The translations under genes were made by a program, and so were the position numbers. DNA of 64,000 nucleotides. Source: Streptomyces sp. NBC_01445. GTDB lineage: Bacteria > Actinomycetota > Actinomycetes > Streptomycetales > Streptomycetaceae. The notes under the pieces were generated by a model. That model saw only the letters and a program-made list of their open reading frames with translations, had not been told where the DNA came from and did not search any database. The stretch covers positions 8,711,001-8,775,000 of the forward strand of contig NZ_CP109485.1 of the NCBI RefSeq assembly GCF_035918235.1, in the 5' to 3' direction. Position 1 is the first letter of the stretch. Each line of letters opens with the position of its first letter. Below, piece by piece: positions 1 through 8,118 of the stretch.

Positions 1-495
1 GGTGTAGAGGAGTTCCTGACGCTTGATCCGCGCTCGGACGGCGTCCTCCACGTCGCGTGGCGACCGGTGCAGTTCGCTGAAGCGCGTGAAGATCGATCGC
101 GCGTAGTCGGGCGTCTGGAGGATGCCGACGACCCACGACGACTCCCATGCGTGTAGCACCGTGGCGTGGGCCTGAGCTGTGTTGTGGGCGTCCTGTGCGG
201 CGCGGTGTCCGGAGGCGAGTTGGCGGCGCCACGAGCGGATGTGTGACTCGAAGCCGGCGAGCCTGGAGCGCAGTTCCTCGAACGCTTCAGGCTGGCCCGT
301 TGCGTCCGCCCACGCGCGGAGGTCGTCGGTGGTGGCGGTCTGCCGGCCATTCTCCAGCTTGGAGACTTTGGCCGCAGACCACCCGAGCCGTTCCGCGAGC
401 TGTGCCCCGGTGAGCCGCCCGTCAGGGTGGTTGAAGCGGAGCTCTCGGAGCCTTTCCCCGAGAGCCTCGCGCGATTGCTGATAGTCGGTCGTCAC
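1..495 (-). CDS. XRE-family regulator with DUF5753, 5' part only
   Basis: The gene starts at a GTG at 495 and runs off the left edge, so about 165 codons are visible. Residues 10-60 form a helix-turn-helix (LRELRF, LTGAQLAERLGWSAAKVSKLENG, then TDDLRAWA), typical of Streptomyces XRE regulators. From about residue 125 the WVVGILQTPDYAR stretch is the signature of the DUF5753 ligand-like domain. Genes of this pair family usually bind DNA and control the small-protein genes around them. The start lies 19 bases downstream of the stop of the DUF6879 gene, so both are probably one transcript. Family call is secure; the target and signal are unknown. Confidence 0.9.
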   Translation of the reverse strand, partial: MTTDYQQSREALGERLRELRFNHPDGRLTGAQLAERLGWSAAKVSKLENGRQTATTDDLRAWADATGQPEAFEELRSRLAGFESHIRSWRRQLASGHRAAQDAHNTAQAHATVLHAWESSWVVGILQTPDYARSIFTRFSELHRSPRDVEDAVRARIKRQELLYT

Positions 496-514
496 CGGTC
501 ACGCTCGTTCGTGG

Positions 515-1243
515 CTAGTCGTTGAACTCTTGGTACGGCACGGCGTAGTGCCAGGCAGCGTCACGGAGCTGTGCATGCCGGTTAACGGCCGCAGGCTCCG
601 TGATCAGTTCGGCGTTTGTGAAGTTGTCGTCCTCGTCGAACACGAGGCGGGCGACGATGCGGGAGTCAAAGATCCAGAAGTCTTCGTCCCCGAGGAGCAG
701 CCGATCCGCGTCAGCGCGGCTGAGGTTGCGAATGTCCTCCCCAAGCGCCGTGTTCTTCACGGCGTGGGCGGTCAAGTAGCGCTGCCCGATGGTTGAAGGG
801 GAGTCGACGAGGCGGACGCGTTCGACGCGGGCGCCGTCAGCGGTCTTTGCCTTGATCGTCTGGCACCACGAGGACGAATAGTCCCACGCCGGCTCTTCCT
901 CGGCGACGAACTGGGCGTAGGTCGACGTCGCCTCGTCCGACGCGTACCGCCCGCGCGTCTCAAGCCTCCACGCCGTGTGCTTGAAGTTCTCGAAGAGTCG
1001 GCCGAACGCGTCCAGGTCGATGACGCGAGGCGTCTCGTCGCGCGGGCCGAAGTCTACGAGCGTGTTCCTGGGAATGACGACCGCCACCTCCCCCGCGTCG
1101 AGATGCTGCAACTTCGCGATGTCCGCGGGGTCTTCGAGCGGCGGGCCGTGGACGATGACCTCTCCGGAATCCAGGTCTTCGTGTACCGCAGGGCATCCGC
1201 CTTCGCCTGATCCTGTGCCGTTGAACCGGAGTCGTCGTGGCAT
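515..1243 (-). CDS. DUF6879 family protein
   Basis: This is a 242-residue soluble protein of unknown function. The N-terminal 70 residues (CPAVHEDLDSGEVIVHG) form a short leader module that mentions VVIPRNTLVDF. The DUF6879 core begins near LFENFKHTAWRLETRGRYASDE and runs to the end (WCQTIKAKTADG, RVRLVD, ITEPAAVNRHAQLRDAAWHYAVPYQEF). I chose the ATG at 1243 because GAGAGGA sits about 8 bases upstream; the longer open frame to 1357 reads as noncoding. DUF6879 genes are routinely found beside XRE-DUF5753 regulators in Streptomyces, as here. No enzymatic motif is visible. The pair has been likened to toxin-antitoxin or signalling modules, but nothing in this sequence proves a role. Confidence 0.85.
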   Translation of the reverse strand: MPRRLRFNGTGSGEGGCPAVHEDLDSGEVIVHGPPLEDPADIAKLQHLDAGEVAVVIPRNTLVDFGPRDETPRVIDLDAFGRLFENFKHTAWRLETRGRYASDEATSTYAQFVAEEEPAWDYSSSWCQTIKAKTADGARVERVRLVDSPSTIGQRYLTAHAVKNTALGEDIRNLSRADADRLLLGDEDFWIFDSRIVARLVFDEDDNFTNAELITEPAAVNRHAQLRDAAWHYAVPYQEFND

Positions 1244-1417
1244 GGCCAAGTCCTCTCGTTCAGGTTCGGGTCCACAAAGGATCGCCGGGCGTGACGGCGC
1301 TGAGCCACCGGCTACCAATAGCCTCGTGAGAAATAGAGCGAAAGACAAGAGGGTCACCGCGAAATTTCGCGAAAGTGGGCTCCCGCTGCACCGGGTGACG
1401 TCCCTAGCGTCCCTTTC

Positions 1418-1627
1418 ATGGCGAAGACACGAGAGCCGGATAACGCCGAAGCGCGGGAAGTAACTGAGTCCCTGCGGGCGGCACTTGATGAGGCGGGAAT
1501 CGTCTTTCCGTCCCTTGGCGTCGACGACGCGTCATTCGGTCCCGGCCTCGTGAATCTGGGGCGGGTCCGGGCGGACGTCGCCTCTCGACTGGCCGACGTA
1601 ATCCGACGAGGGGGCCAAGGGGCGTGA
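1418..1627 (+). CDS. Small hypothetical protein, 69 aa
   Basis: An ATG-initiated 69-residue acidic protein with no recognised domain. It has two amphipathic helical stretches (EVTESLRAALDEAG and ADVASRLADVIRRG). It lies divergent to the DUF6879/XRE pair with about 175 bases between, and its TGA overlaps the GTG of the next gene by the GTGA arrangement. It is therefore the first gene of a four-gene run of very short proteins. Similar strings of 60-80 residue proteins accompany XRE-DUF5753 loci in Streptomyces. Coding potential is supported by codon bias and the overlapping neighbour. Confidence 0.6.
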   Translation: MAKTREPDNAEAREVTESLRAALDEAGIVFPSLGVDDASFGPGLVNLGRVRADVASRLADVIRRGGQGA

Positions 1628-1842
1628 CGGTGAACCATAAAGTCGGCGCACTCGTCGTCGACACGAGGAACGACAGACTCGGCCGCGTCATGGGCCGTAC
1701 AGGGCCCTATCTCCAGCTCCGCCCTCCGGGTGGTGGACGTGAGTGGGACGCCGACCCCGCTCACGTCCGACCGGCAAACGAGGCTGAGAGACGCCGCGCA
1801 TCCGTCGCGGAGGGGTCACTCCTAAAGCGGGTGCCTTCATGA
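1624..1842 (+). CDS. Small hypothetical protein, 72 aa, SH3-barrel-like
   Basis: The GTG start overlaps the stop of the preceding gene, indicating translational coupling. The sequence (KVGALVVDTRNDRLGRVMGR, YLQLRPPGGGREWDADPAHVRPA) has the alternating strand-turn pattern of a small beta-barrel, a type common among Streptomyces cassette proteins that end in a VRPA motif. No catalytic residues are evident. It ends in an ATGA overlap with the next gene. Function is unknown. Confidence 0.65.
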   Translation: MTVNHKVGALVVDTRNDRLGRVMGRTGPYLQLRPPGGGREWDADPAHVRPANEAERRRASVAEGSLLKRVPS

Positions 1843-2057
1843 CGGCCGCCGTGGAGGCGCCCAACCTGCGCCGGCTGAACGGCGATCAGCTCCGGGGCTG
1901 GGCGTGTGCTTTGTGTGGCGCCAGGCTCTACGAGGACCGGGCGCTCCCTCCGATCACAGAGGTTCGTCACGGGCTGAAGGTGCGCATCGAGCTGTGGGCG
2001 TGTGCCCCGACGTGCCTGGAGGCGAGCCAGAAGGAGAGACGGGGGCCGTGGCTATGA
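1839..2057 (+). CDS. Small cysteine-pair protein, possible zinc ribbon
   Basis: A 72-residue protein whose ATG overlaps the previous stop. It carries CALC near residue 24 and CAPTC near residue 60, spaced by a short beta-rich segment (VRIELWACAPTC). This is the layout of a small zinc ribbon, though no search was possible to confirm metal binding. It overlaps the next gene by ATGA. It may be a nucleic-acid or protein-interaction partner of the neighbouring cassette, but that is inference. Confidence 0.65.
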   Translation: MTAAVEAPNLRRLNGDQLRGWACALCGARLYEDRALPPITEVRHGLKVRIELWACAPTCLEASQKERRGPWL

Positions 2058-2233
2058 CGTCGCCGCCCCCGTGCATCGCTGTGTCCACGATCCCGCATCT
2101 CCTGGCGCGGAGTCTTTTGGCGGTGTGTCAGCGAGACCTCTCGGCTCTCATCGTCCGATGCGCGCTCCCTGACGGCCACCACCCGAGCCACGAGGCCGCT
2201 CTCCCTGGGGGCGGCATCTTCTACTGGGAGTGA
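2054..2233 (+). CDS. Small hypothetical protein, 59 aa
   Basis: The start is the ATG that overlaps the upstream stop (ATGA). The protein has a hydrophobic first half (IPHLLARSLLAV) and a second half of the form RCALPDGHHPSHEAALPGGGIFYWE. That C-terminal pattern (C..PDGH...H....G...W) recurs in small Streptomyces cassette proteins and could bind a metal. It is the last gene of the run, with a strong hairpin about 105 bases downstream. Longer frames reading back to 1904 overlap the upstream gene and are less credible. Confidence 0.6.
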   Translation: MTSPPPCIAVSTIPHLLARSLLAVCQRDLSALIVRCALPDGHHPSHEAALPGGGIFYWE

Positions 2234-2337
2234 TCTCCCACCACATACCCGCGTGCCAGGGGCTCCCACTCCGGCGCGCGGAGGGGCGGCAGGGTTCCGG
2301 CGTCGCCGTTAGGGACCCTGCCCGCTCCGGCGGCGAA

Positions 2338-2378
2338 GGCCCCGTCCACTCCTAACTGTTGGGGGAGTGGGCGGGGCT
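2338..2378. terminator. Bidirectional hairpin terminator
   Basis: GCCCCGTCCACTCC pairs with GGAGTGGGCGGGGC (one G-T mismatch) around an 11-base loop and is followed on the plus strand by TTTGT. It sits between the end of the small-gene run and the stop of the convergent OYE gene, so it can serve both. Confidence 0.75.
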
Positions 2379-2387
2379 TTGTCGTGT

Positions 2388-3464
2388 CTAGGCGCGGCCG
2401 TACTGGCTCGGCGTGTAGACCTCCGCACCAAGCTCGCGTGCGGCGTGGCGCGCCCAGTAAGGGTCACGCAGGAGTTCACGGCCTAGGAGGATCGCGTCCG
2501 CCTCACCGCTGGTGAGGATCTTTTCCGCTTGCTCCGGCTCAGTGATGAGGCCGACAGCTGCCGTCGGCATCGGCGTCTCGTTCTTCACGCGCGACGAGAA
2601 CGGGACCTGATAGCTCGGACCCACCGGGATCCGCACGCCGGGGGCGTTGCCTCCGGTGGAGACGTCGAAGAGATCAACCCCGTGATCCCGGAGAAGAGTC
2701 GCCAGGCGAACCGTGTCGTCAGCGGTCCATCCGCCTTCCTCCAGCCAGTCAGTAGCGGAGATGCGGAAGAAGAGGGGGAGGTCGTCAGGCCACACGGCGC
2801 GAATAGCGTCGACGACCTCCAGGGCGAATCGGGCGCGGTTCTCGAACGACCCTCCGTACTCGTCCGTGCGCTTGTTGGAGTGCGGAGACAGGAACTGCCC
2901 GACGAGGTACCCATGGGCGCCGTGGACCTCCGCCACCTGGAACCCTGCGGCGAGCGCACGGCGAGCAGCGTCCGCGAACTGGCCCACCACGCCCGCGATC
3001 TCGTCCGTGGTGAGCTCGTGCGGCACCGGGTGCCCGTCGTCGAAGGGCACGGCGCTGGGCGCGACGGGCTGCCAACCGTGCTCGTCCGCGCCGACGGGCG
3101 CTCCGCCCTTCCACGGGCGGTCGGTCGAGCCCTTGCGCCCGCTGTGGGCAATCTGGATTCCGGGGATGCCGCCCTGGCTCTTCACGAAGTCCGTGATCTT
3201 GCGCAGCGCTGATACCTGCGTGTCGTTCCAGATGCCGAGGTCGTACGGAGAGATGCGGCCCTCAGAGCTAACGGCTGTGGCCTCAGTGATGATCAGGCCC
3301 GTCCCGCCGACGGCACGAGCCGCGTAATGGGCGAAGTGCCAGTCCGTCGCTACGCCCGTCTCCGGACCCTCCGGGGCGGCGCTGTATTGGCACATGGCGG
3401 CCATCCATACGCGGTTCGGAATGGTGAGATCGCGCAGCTTGTAGGGCGTGAAGAGTTCGGTCAC
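2388..3464 (-). CDS. NADH:flavin oxidoreductase, YqjM-like old yellow enzyme
   Basis: A 358-residue FMN enzyme expected to reduce activated C=C bonds in the cytoplasm using NAD(P)H. It has the class III signature: MCQYSA with Cys25 and Tyr27 near the flavin, [24 protein letters not shown] with the substrate-binding His, VAEVHGAHGYLVGQFLSP, and the C-terminal GRELLRDPYW. Length fits the family. The GTG start has AGGAG 8 bases upstream. It lies 49 bases downstream of a truncated paralogue of about 80% identity over 105 residues. The physiological substrate is unknown. It may be an element-borne replacement for the broken copy (see findings). Confidence 0.92.
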   Translation of the reverse strand: MTELFTPYKLRDLTIPNRVWMAAMCQYSAAPEGPETGVATDWHFAHYAARAVGGTGLIITEATAVSSEGRISPYDLGIWNDTQVSALRKITDFVKSQGGIPGIQIAHSGRKGSTDRPWKGGAPVGADEHGWQPVAPSAVPFDDGHPVPHELTTDEIAGVVGQFADAARRALAAGFQVAEVHGAHGYLVGQFLSPHSNKRTDEYGGSFENRARFALEVVDAIRAVWPDDLPLFFRISATDWLEEGGWTADDTVRLATLLRDHGVDLFDVSTGGNAPGVRIPVGPSYQVPFSSRVKNETPMPTAAVGLITEPEQAEKILTSGEADAILLGRELLRDPYWARHAARELGAEVYTPSQYGRA

Positions 3465-3513
3465 CGGATGACTCCTGAGGCAGTTTGGGCAGTTCAGCGG
3501 GGTGGAGGCAGGG

Positions 3514-3900
<387 letters not shown>

Positions 3901-3934
3901 CTATACGTTCACGACGGGCGTGGCGGGTCCTCGT

Positions 3935-3990
3935 ACGATAGGCATCGTAGTACGGCACCTGTCAAACTACGACAGGTCTCGTACAATGGG
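3935..3990. promoter_or_regulatory. Divergent OYE/ArsR promoter with operator
   Basis: The palindrome CCTGTCAAACTACGACAGG (3958-3976) overlaps two promoters. Toward the regulator, CTGTCA (3959-3964) and TACAAT (3982-3987) are 17 bases apart. Toward the OYE fragment, TTGACA (3965-3960) and TATCGT (3940-3935) are 19 apart. A second imperfect repeat (CGTACGAT and ATCGTAGTACG, 3932-3954) adjoins. The arrangement predicts autorepression and control of the OYE gene by the ArsR-type protein. Confidence 0.7.
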
Positions 3991-4056
3991 CCTGACGCAA
4001 CCGGAACGCACCCGCCACCCCCATCCGCACACCGGGCCGAACGAAGTGGAGCCGCC

Positions 4057-4416
4057 GTGACGACCGCCGCACCGAGCAGCAGGGCGCTTGCTCACCCCAC
4101 GCGTGACGAGATCCGCCTGGAGTCGGTGCTGCACGCGCTCGCCGACCCGATGCGCCTGCGGGTGGTGCGGGAGCTGGCGGCCGAGGAGGGCGAGGACGCG
4201 GAGCTCTCCTGTTCGCACTTCGTCCTGCCCGTCACGAAGTCGACCACCACGCACCACTTCCGCGTCCTGCGCGAGAGCGGCGTGATCCGGCAGATGTACC
4301 GGGGCACCGCCAAGATGAGCGTGCTGCGCCGCGCCGATCTAGAGGTGCTCTTCCCCGGGCTGCTCGACAGCGTTCTCGCGGCCGCCGCCCGGCAGGACGG
4401 CCGGCTCGAGGGCTGA
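4057..4416 (+). CDS. ArsR-type winged-helix transcriptional regulator
   Basis: A 119-residue regulator with the helix LHALADPMRLRVVRELAAEEG, then a recognition region CSHFVLPVTKSTTTHHFRVLRESGVI and a wing (YRGTAKMSVLRR). This is the ArsR family architecture. A single Cys (SCSH) does not give a clear metal site, so the signal may be organic or redox. The GTG at 4057 is the first start downstream of the TACAAT box. It is divergent from the OYE fragment and probably represses it. Its last 78 bases overlap, on the opposite strand, the 3' end of the purine permease gene. Confidence 0.88.
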   Translation: MTTAAPSSRALAHPTRDEIRLESVLHALADPMRLRVVRELAAEEGEDAELSCSHFVLPVTKSTTTHHFRVLRESGVIRQMYRGTAKMSVLRRADLEVLFPGLLDSVLAAAARQDGRLEG

Positions 4417-5733
4417 ACTCCCGCTTCCCGGAAGGTGGTTGAACAGCAGGTTGAGCACGATGGCCGTGATGCAGCCCGCGCTGATCCCGCTGGTCATGAC
4501 TGTCTGGAACCAGTCGGGGAACTTCGCGTAGATCCCGGGCACACCCACCGGAAGCACGCCCACCGCGACCGACACGGCGACGACCGTCAGGTTGTGGTTG
4601 CCGGCGAAGTCGACCCGGGCCAGCGTCCGCACACCGCTCGCCGCGACCGTGCCGAACATGACCAGGCCCGCGCCGCCGAGCACCGGCGCCGGGATGGCGG
4701 CGACGACCGCGCCCAGCTTGGGCAGCAGGCCGAGCAGGACCAGGATCCCGCCGGCCGTGGCGACGACCCAGCGGCTGCGCACCCGCGTCATGCCCACAAG
4801 GCCGACGTTCTGCGCGAACGCGGTGTACGGGAACGTGTTGAACACGCCGCCGAGGACCGTGGAGAAGCCGTCCGCGCGCAGGCCGTCCGCCAGCGAGCGC
4901 GGCTGGACGGGCCGCCCCGTCATCTCGCCCACCGCGATGAAGTCGCCCGTCGTCTCGGTCATCGTCACCAGCGCCACGATCAGCATCGACGCGATCGCCG
5001 CGCCGTGGAACGTCGGCGTGCCGAAGTGGAACGGCGTGCTGATGCCCACCCAGTGCGCGTCACTGACACCGCCGAAGTCCGTGAAACCGGTCGGCACCGC
5101 GACGGCCGTCCCGACGACCATGCCGACAAGCACCGCGACGCGGCTCAGGAACGGCGGCGCGAACCGCTGCACGGCCAGGACCACCACGAGGACGAACGCG
5201 GCCAGCGCGACGTTCTTCGGGGCGCCGAAGTCCTCCGTACCCGCCCCGCCCGCGACCCAGTTGCCCGCCACCGGCAGCAGCGAGACACCGATGATCAGGA
5301 TGACCGTGCCGGTGACCAGCGGCGGGAAGAAGCGCAGCAGCCTGCCGAAGACCGGCGCGAGCAGCATCATCGCGAGCCCGGCGACGATCACCGCCCCGTA
5401 GATCGCGGGAAGCCCGCCGCCCGTCGTGCCGATGATCACCATCGGCGAGACCGCGGCGAACGTACAGCCCTGCACGATCGGCAGCCGGACGCCGAACCGC
5501 CACACCCCGACGCATTGGATCAGCGTCGCGATGCCGCACACCAGCAGATCCGCGGTGATGAGATACGCGAGGTCGGCGGGCGACAGCTTCATCGCGCCGC
5601 CTACGATCAGCGGTACGGCCACCGCGCCCGCGTACATGGCGAGCACGTGCTGCAAACCGAACACGGCCAGCTGCCGCACGGGCGGCACCTCGTCGACGGG
5701 GTGTACGGACGGTGGGGCGGCCGGGGCTGCCAT
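4339..5733 (-). CDS. NCS2-family nucleobase (xanthine/urate-type) permease
   Basis: A 464-residue inner-membrane symporter with about 12-14 hydrophobic segments, expected to import a purine such as xanthine or urate with a cation. Diagnostic stretches are FGLQHVLAMYAGAVAVPLIVGGA, the LPIVQGCTFAAVSPM segment, TETTGDFIAVGEMTG, and the NCS2 signature QNVGLVGMTRVRSR. ETTGD-type motifs favour xanthine/urate over uracil carriers, but substrate is inference. I chose the ATG at 5733 (CTGGAG six bases upstream); the longer frame to 6036 covers the intergenic region. The C-terminus overlaps the convergent ArsR gene by 78 bases. An AT-rich patch with the palindrome AAACGTTT (5828-5835) lies about 95 bases upstream and may hold its promoter. 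Confidence 0.92.
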   Translation of the reverse strand: MAAPAAPPSVHPVDEVPPVRQLAVFGLQHVLAMYAGAVAVPLIVGGAMKLSPADLAYLITADLLVCGIATLIQCVGVWRFGVRLPIVQGCTFAAVSPMVIIGTTGGGLPAIYGAVIVAGLAMMLLAPVFGRLLRFFPPLVTGTVILIIGVSLLPVAGNWVAGGAGTEDFGAPKNVALAAFVLVVVLAVQRFAPPFLSRVAVLVGMVVGTAVAVPTGFTDFGGVSDAHWVGISTPFHFGTPTFHGAAIASMLIVALVTMTETTGDFIAVGEMTGRPVQPRSLADGLRADGFSTVLGGVFNTFPYTAFAQNVGLVGMTRVRSRWVVATAGGILVLLGLLPKLGAVVAAIPAPVLGGAGLVMFGTVAASGVRTLARVDFAGNHNLTVVAVSVAVGVLPVGVPGIYAKFPDWFQTVMTSGISAGCITAIVLNLLFNHLPGSGSSALEPAVLPGGGRENAVEQPGEEHL

Positions 5734-5912
5734 GGGCACTCCAGGGGGCTGTCGGAACGCGAACGCGCAGGCGATGCGGGTGCGGGTGCGAGGGACGAGG
5801 CGGACAGCACGAGACCGTATGGGGCTTAAACGTTTTGTTGATTTCGCGACTGTTGCCGGGATGTGTCGCCGTTCCCGGGCGCCACGCGACAGTGCGTATC
5901 GCTGCTCAGACG

Positions 5913-7262
5913 CTACGTCGTCCCGTCGCGGGCAGCCGCCAGCAGGCCCGCCCAGTCCGGGATCTTCACCGGGCCGCGCCCCAGGGACCGGCCCAGCTCC
6001 GCCTCCGCGCGCTCGATCGCGAGCCACCCGGGCCACTCGACGGCCGCACAGCCCGCCGCGCGAAGGCCGGGGAGCGCGTCATCCGGAACGTCCCCGGCGG
6101 CAAGTGCCGCGGCGTCGTCGAGCAGTGACTGCGCGGTCTCCTTGGCGCACGGGCGGTTGGTGCCGATCACGCCCGTCGGGCCGCGCTTGATCCAGCCCGC
6201 GACATACTCGCCGGGCGAGACCTCGCCGGCCCGCAGGATGCGCCCCTCGCGATGCGGCACGGTCCCGGTGGCCGCGTCGAACGGCAGCCCGTCCAAGGGC
6301 ACTCCGCGGTATCCGACCGAGCGCAGGACGAGCTGCGCGTCGATGTCGTCGAACCGGCCGGTGCCGCTCACGCCGCCCGAGCCGTCCGGCGCGGTGTGCT
6401 CGAACCGTACGCCCGACACCTGGCCCGCCGCCCCTTCCAGGAGTGCCGCCGGCCGCTGGAAGAAGCGCAGATGGATGCGGCGGGGCAGACCCGGCGACGG
6501 GCGCTCGGCCCAGCCGCGCAGCACCTCGACGTTCCGCCGGTTCGCCGCCGGGAGCCCCGACGGGTCGAGGTAGGCGGGATCGAGCGCCAACTCGGCCGGA
6601 TTCACGACCACTTCGACCCCGGGCAGCGTGCCGAGCTCACGCAGCTCCTTGGTGGTGAACCGGGCCTGCGAAGGGCCGCGCCGTCCCACCATGTACACGT
6701 CCCGCACCCGGCTGTCGGCCAGCGCGCCGAGCGCCGCCTGCGGCATGTCGGTGGGCGCCAGCTCGGCCGCGCCGCGGGCCAGGATCCGCGTGACGTCCAC
6801 GGCGACGTTGCCCACGCCGATGACGACGGCCGACTCCACACCCCGTACGAACCCCTCGGCCACCGCGTCCGGATGCGCGCTGTACCAGGAGACGAAATCG
6901 GTCGCCGACCAGCTGCCCGGCAGGTCCTCGCCCGGTACGCCCAGATGGCGGTCGGTGGCGGCGCCCACGCAGTACACGACCGCGTGGTACATCTCCAGGA
7001 GCCGGCCGGGCGGCAGGCCGGGGCCGATCTCGACGCCGCCGACGAAGCGGACGCGCTCGTGCTCCAGAACCGTGCGCAGATTGTTCTGCAGCGACTTGAT
7101 CTTCTCGTGGTCCGGTGCCACGCCGTAGCGCACCAGGCCGTACGGGCAGGGGAGCCGGTCGAGGACGTCCACATGGACGTCCGGCACCCGCTCCTGCTGG
7201 ACCAGGCTCTGCGCGGTGTACACCCCGCTCGGCCCCGACCCCACAACGGCGACGCGCAGCAC
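5913..7262 (-). CDS. FAD-dependent ferredoxin-NADP reductase (FprA type)
   Basis: A 449-residue flavoprotein of the adrenodoxin reductase/FprA family that passes electrons from NADPH to ferredoxins, commonly for cytochrome P450s. The FAD motif VVGSGPSGVYTAQSL is at residues 5-19; PYGLVRYGVAPDHEKIKSL follows; the NADPH fold is GVGNVAVDVTRIL with VGRRGPSQARFTTKELREL; and the C-terminal GWIKRGPTGVIGTNR closes the FAD site. The GTG at 7262 has AAGGAG about 7 bases upstream and places the Rossmann motif at the N-terminus as in the family. No ferredoxin or P450 gene is nearby. Confidence 0.92.
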   Translation of the reverse strand: MLRVAVVGSGPSGVYTAQSLVQQERVPDVHVDVLDRLPCPYGLVRYGVAPDHEKIKSLQNNLRTVLEHERVRFVGGVEIGPGLPPGRLLEMYHAVVYCVGAATDRHLGVPGEDLPGSWSATDFVSWYSAHPDAVAEGFVRGVESAVVIGVGNVAVDVTRILARGAAELAPTDMPQAALGALADSRVRDVYMVGRRGPSQARFTTKELRELGTLPGVEVVVNPAELALDPAYLDPSGLPAANRRNVEVLRGWAERPSPGLPRRIHLRFFQRPAALLEGAAGQVSGVRFEHTAPDGSGGVSGTGRFDDIDAQLVLRSVGYRGVPLDGLPFDAATGTVPHREGRILRAGEVSPGEYVAGWIKRGPTGVIGTNRPCAKETAQSLLDDAAALAAGDVPDDALPGLRAAGCAAVEWPGWLAIERAEAELGRSLGRGPVKIPDWAGLLAAARDGTT

Positions 7263-7357
7263 GGCGGACTCCTTCCGCAGGCCGACGGACTTCCAGCATG
7301 ACACCACGGGGGCCGGGCCGGGAGGGTGTGGGGCGCGCGGAGCTCACCGGTCGGGCG

Positions 7358-8002
7358 TCAGGACATCTTCCGCATGCGCCCGATCTCGGCCGTCTGCTGC
7401 GCGATGACGTCGTTCGCCATCTCCTCGATCTGGACGTTGTTCCCCTCGGACAGCACGTCCGTCGCCATGGTGACCGCCCCGGTGTGGTGCGTGATCATCA
7501 GCTTCAGGAAGAGCTCGTCGAAGGCCGCGCCGTGCGCCGCGCGCAAGGTCTTCAGCTGCGCCTCGGTCGCCATTCCAGGCATCGCCCCGTGCTCGTGGTG
7601 CCCGCCGCTCTCGCGCTCCCTGCCGTGGGAGTTGAGCCAGCCCTCCATGGCCCCGACCTCGGGCCCCTGCGCCGCGGCGATGCGCTCCGCGAGGCGCTTG
7701 ACCTGGCCCGACTCGGCCCGCTTCGGGGCCAGTTCGGTCATCTGCAGGGCCTGCGTGTGATGCGCGATCATCATCTGCGCGTAACTGAAGTCGGCCGAGT
7801 TGGGGCTGTCGTCCGGCCTGCGCTTCTGCGCGTCCTCGGCCGACAGCGTCTCGGCGCCCTCGCCCGGCTTGCCCGGCGCGATCACCGAAGGTCCGGGCCG
7901 CGCACGGGAGTTGGTGTCAGCGCCCCCGCTGTCCGGCGCCGTGTCACAGCCGCCGAGTACGAGCGCGGCCACCGCGACCGTCAACGGCAGAACAACTTTC
8001 AT
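7358..8002 (-). CDS. DUF305 lipoprotein
   Basis: A 214-residue secreted lipoprotein. The signal peptide ends in the lipobox LVLGGC (Cys19). The mature part holds two ferritin-like DUF305 helices with the repeated motif QMMIAHHTQAL and LMITHHTGAV, separated by a His-rich linker (SGGHHEHGAMPGM). Paired HH motifs are the DUF305 hallmark and suggest metal (often copper) binding outside the membrane. The ATG at 8002 places the lipobox correctly; an upstream in-frame ATG at 8035 would give an unusual leader. It is divergent from the LVIVD-repeat gene, a recurrent neighbour, so the two may act together in the envelope. Confidence 0.88.
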   Translation of the reverse strand: MKVVLPLTVAVAALVLGGCDTAPDSGGADTNSRARPGPSVIAPGKPGEGAETLSAEDAQKRRPDDSPNSADFSYAQMMIAHHTQALQMTELAPKRAESGQVKRLAERIAAAQGPEVGAMEGWLNSHGRERESGGHHEHGAMPGMATEAQLKTLRAAHGAAFDELFLKLMITHHTGAVTMATDVLSEGNNVQIEEMANDVIAQQTAEIGRMRKMS

Positions 8003-8118
8003 GACGAGTACGTTGCCATCTGTTGATCTGTGCATGATGAAGACGATACTCGTGGGGTCCGTGCTCCGCTCCCGCGTGAACGGGGGATGCGGGGAAGTCC
8101 TCGACGAGGGAGACAGCA

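Noticed and set aside
4435..5829. A 464-codon plus-strand frame inside the purine permease
   Set aside because: Its product is repetitive Arg/Asp/His sequence, a typical antisense artefact of high-GC coding DNA.
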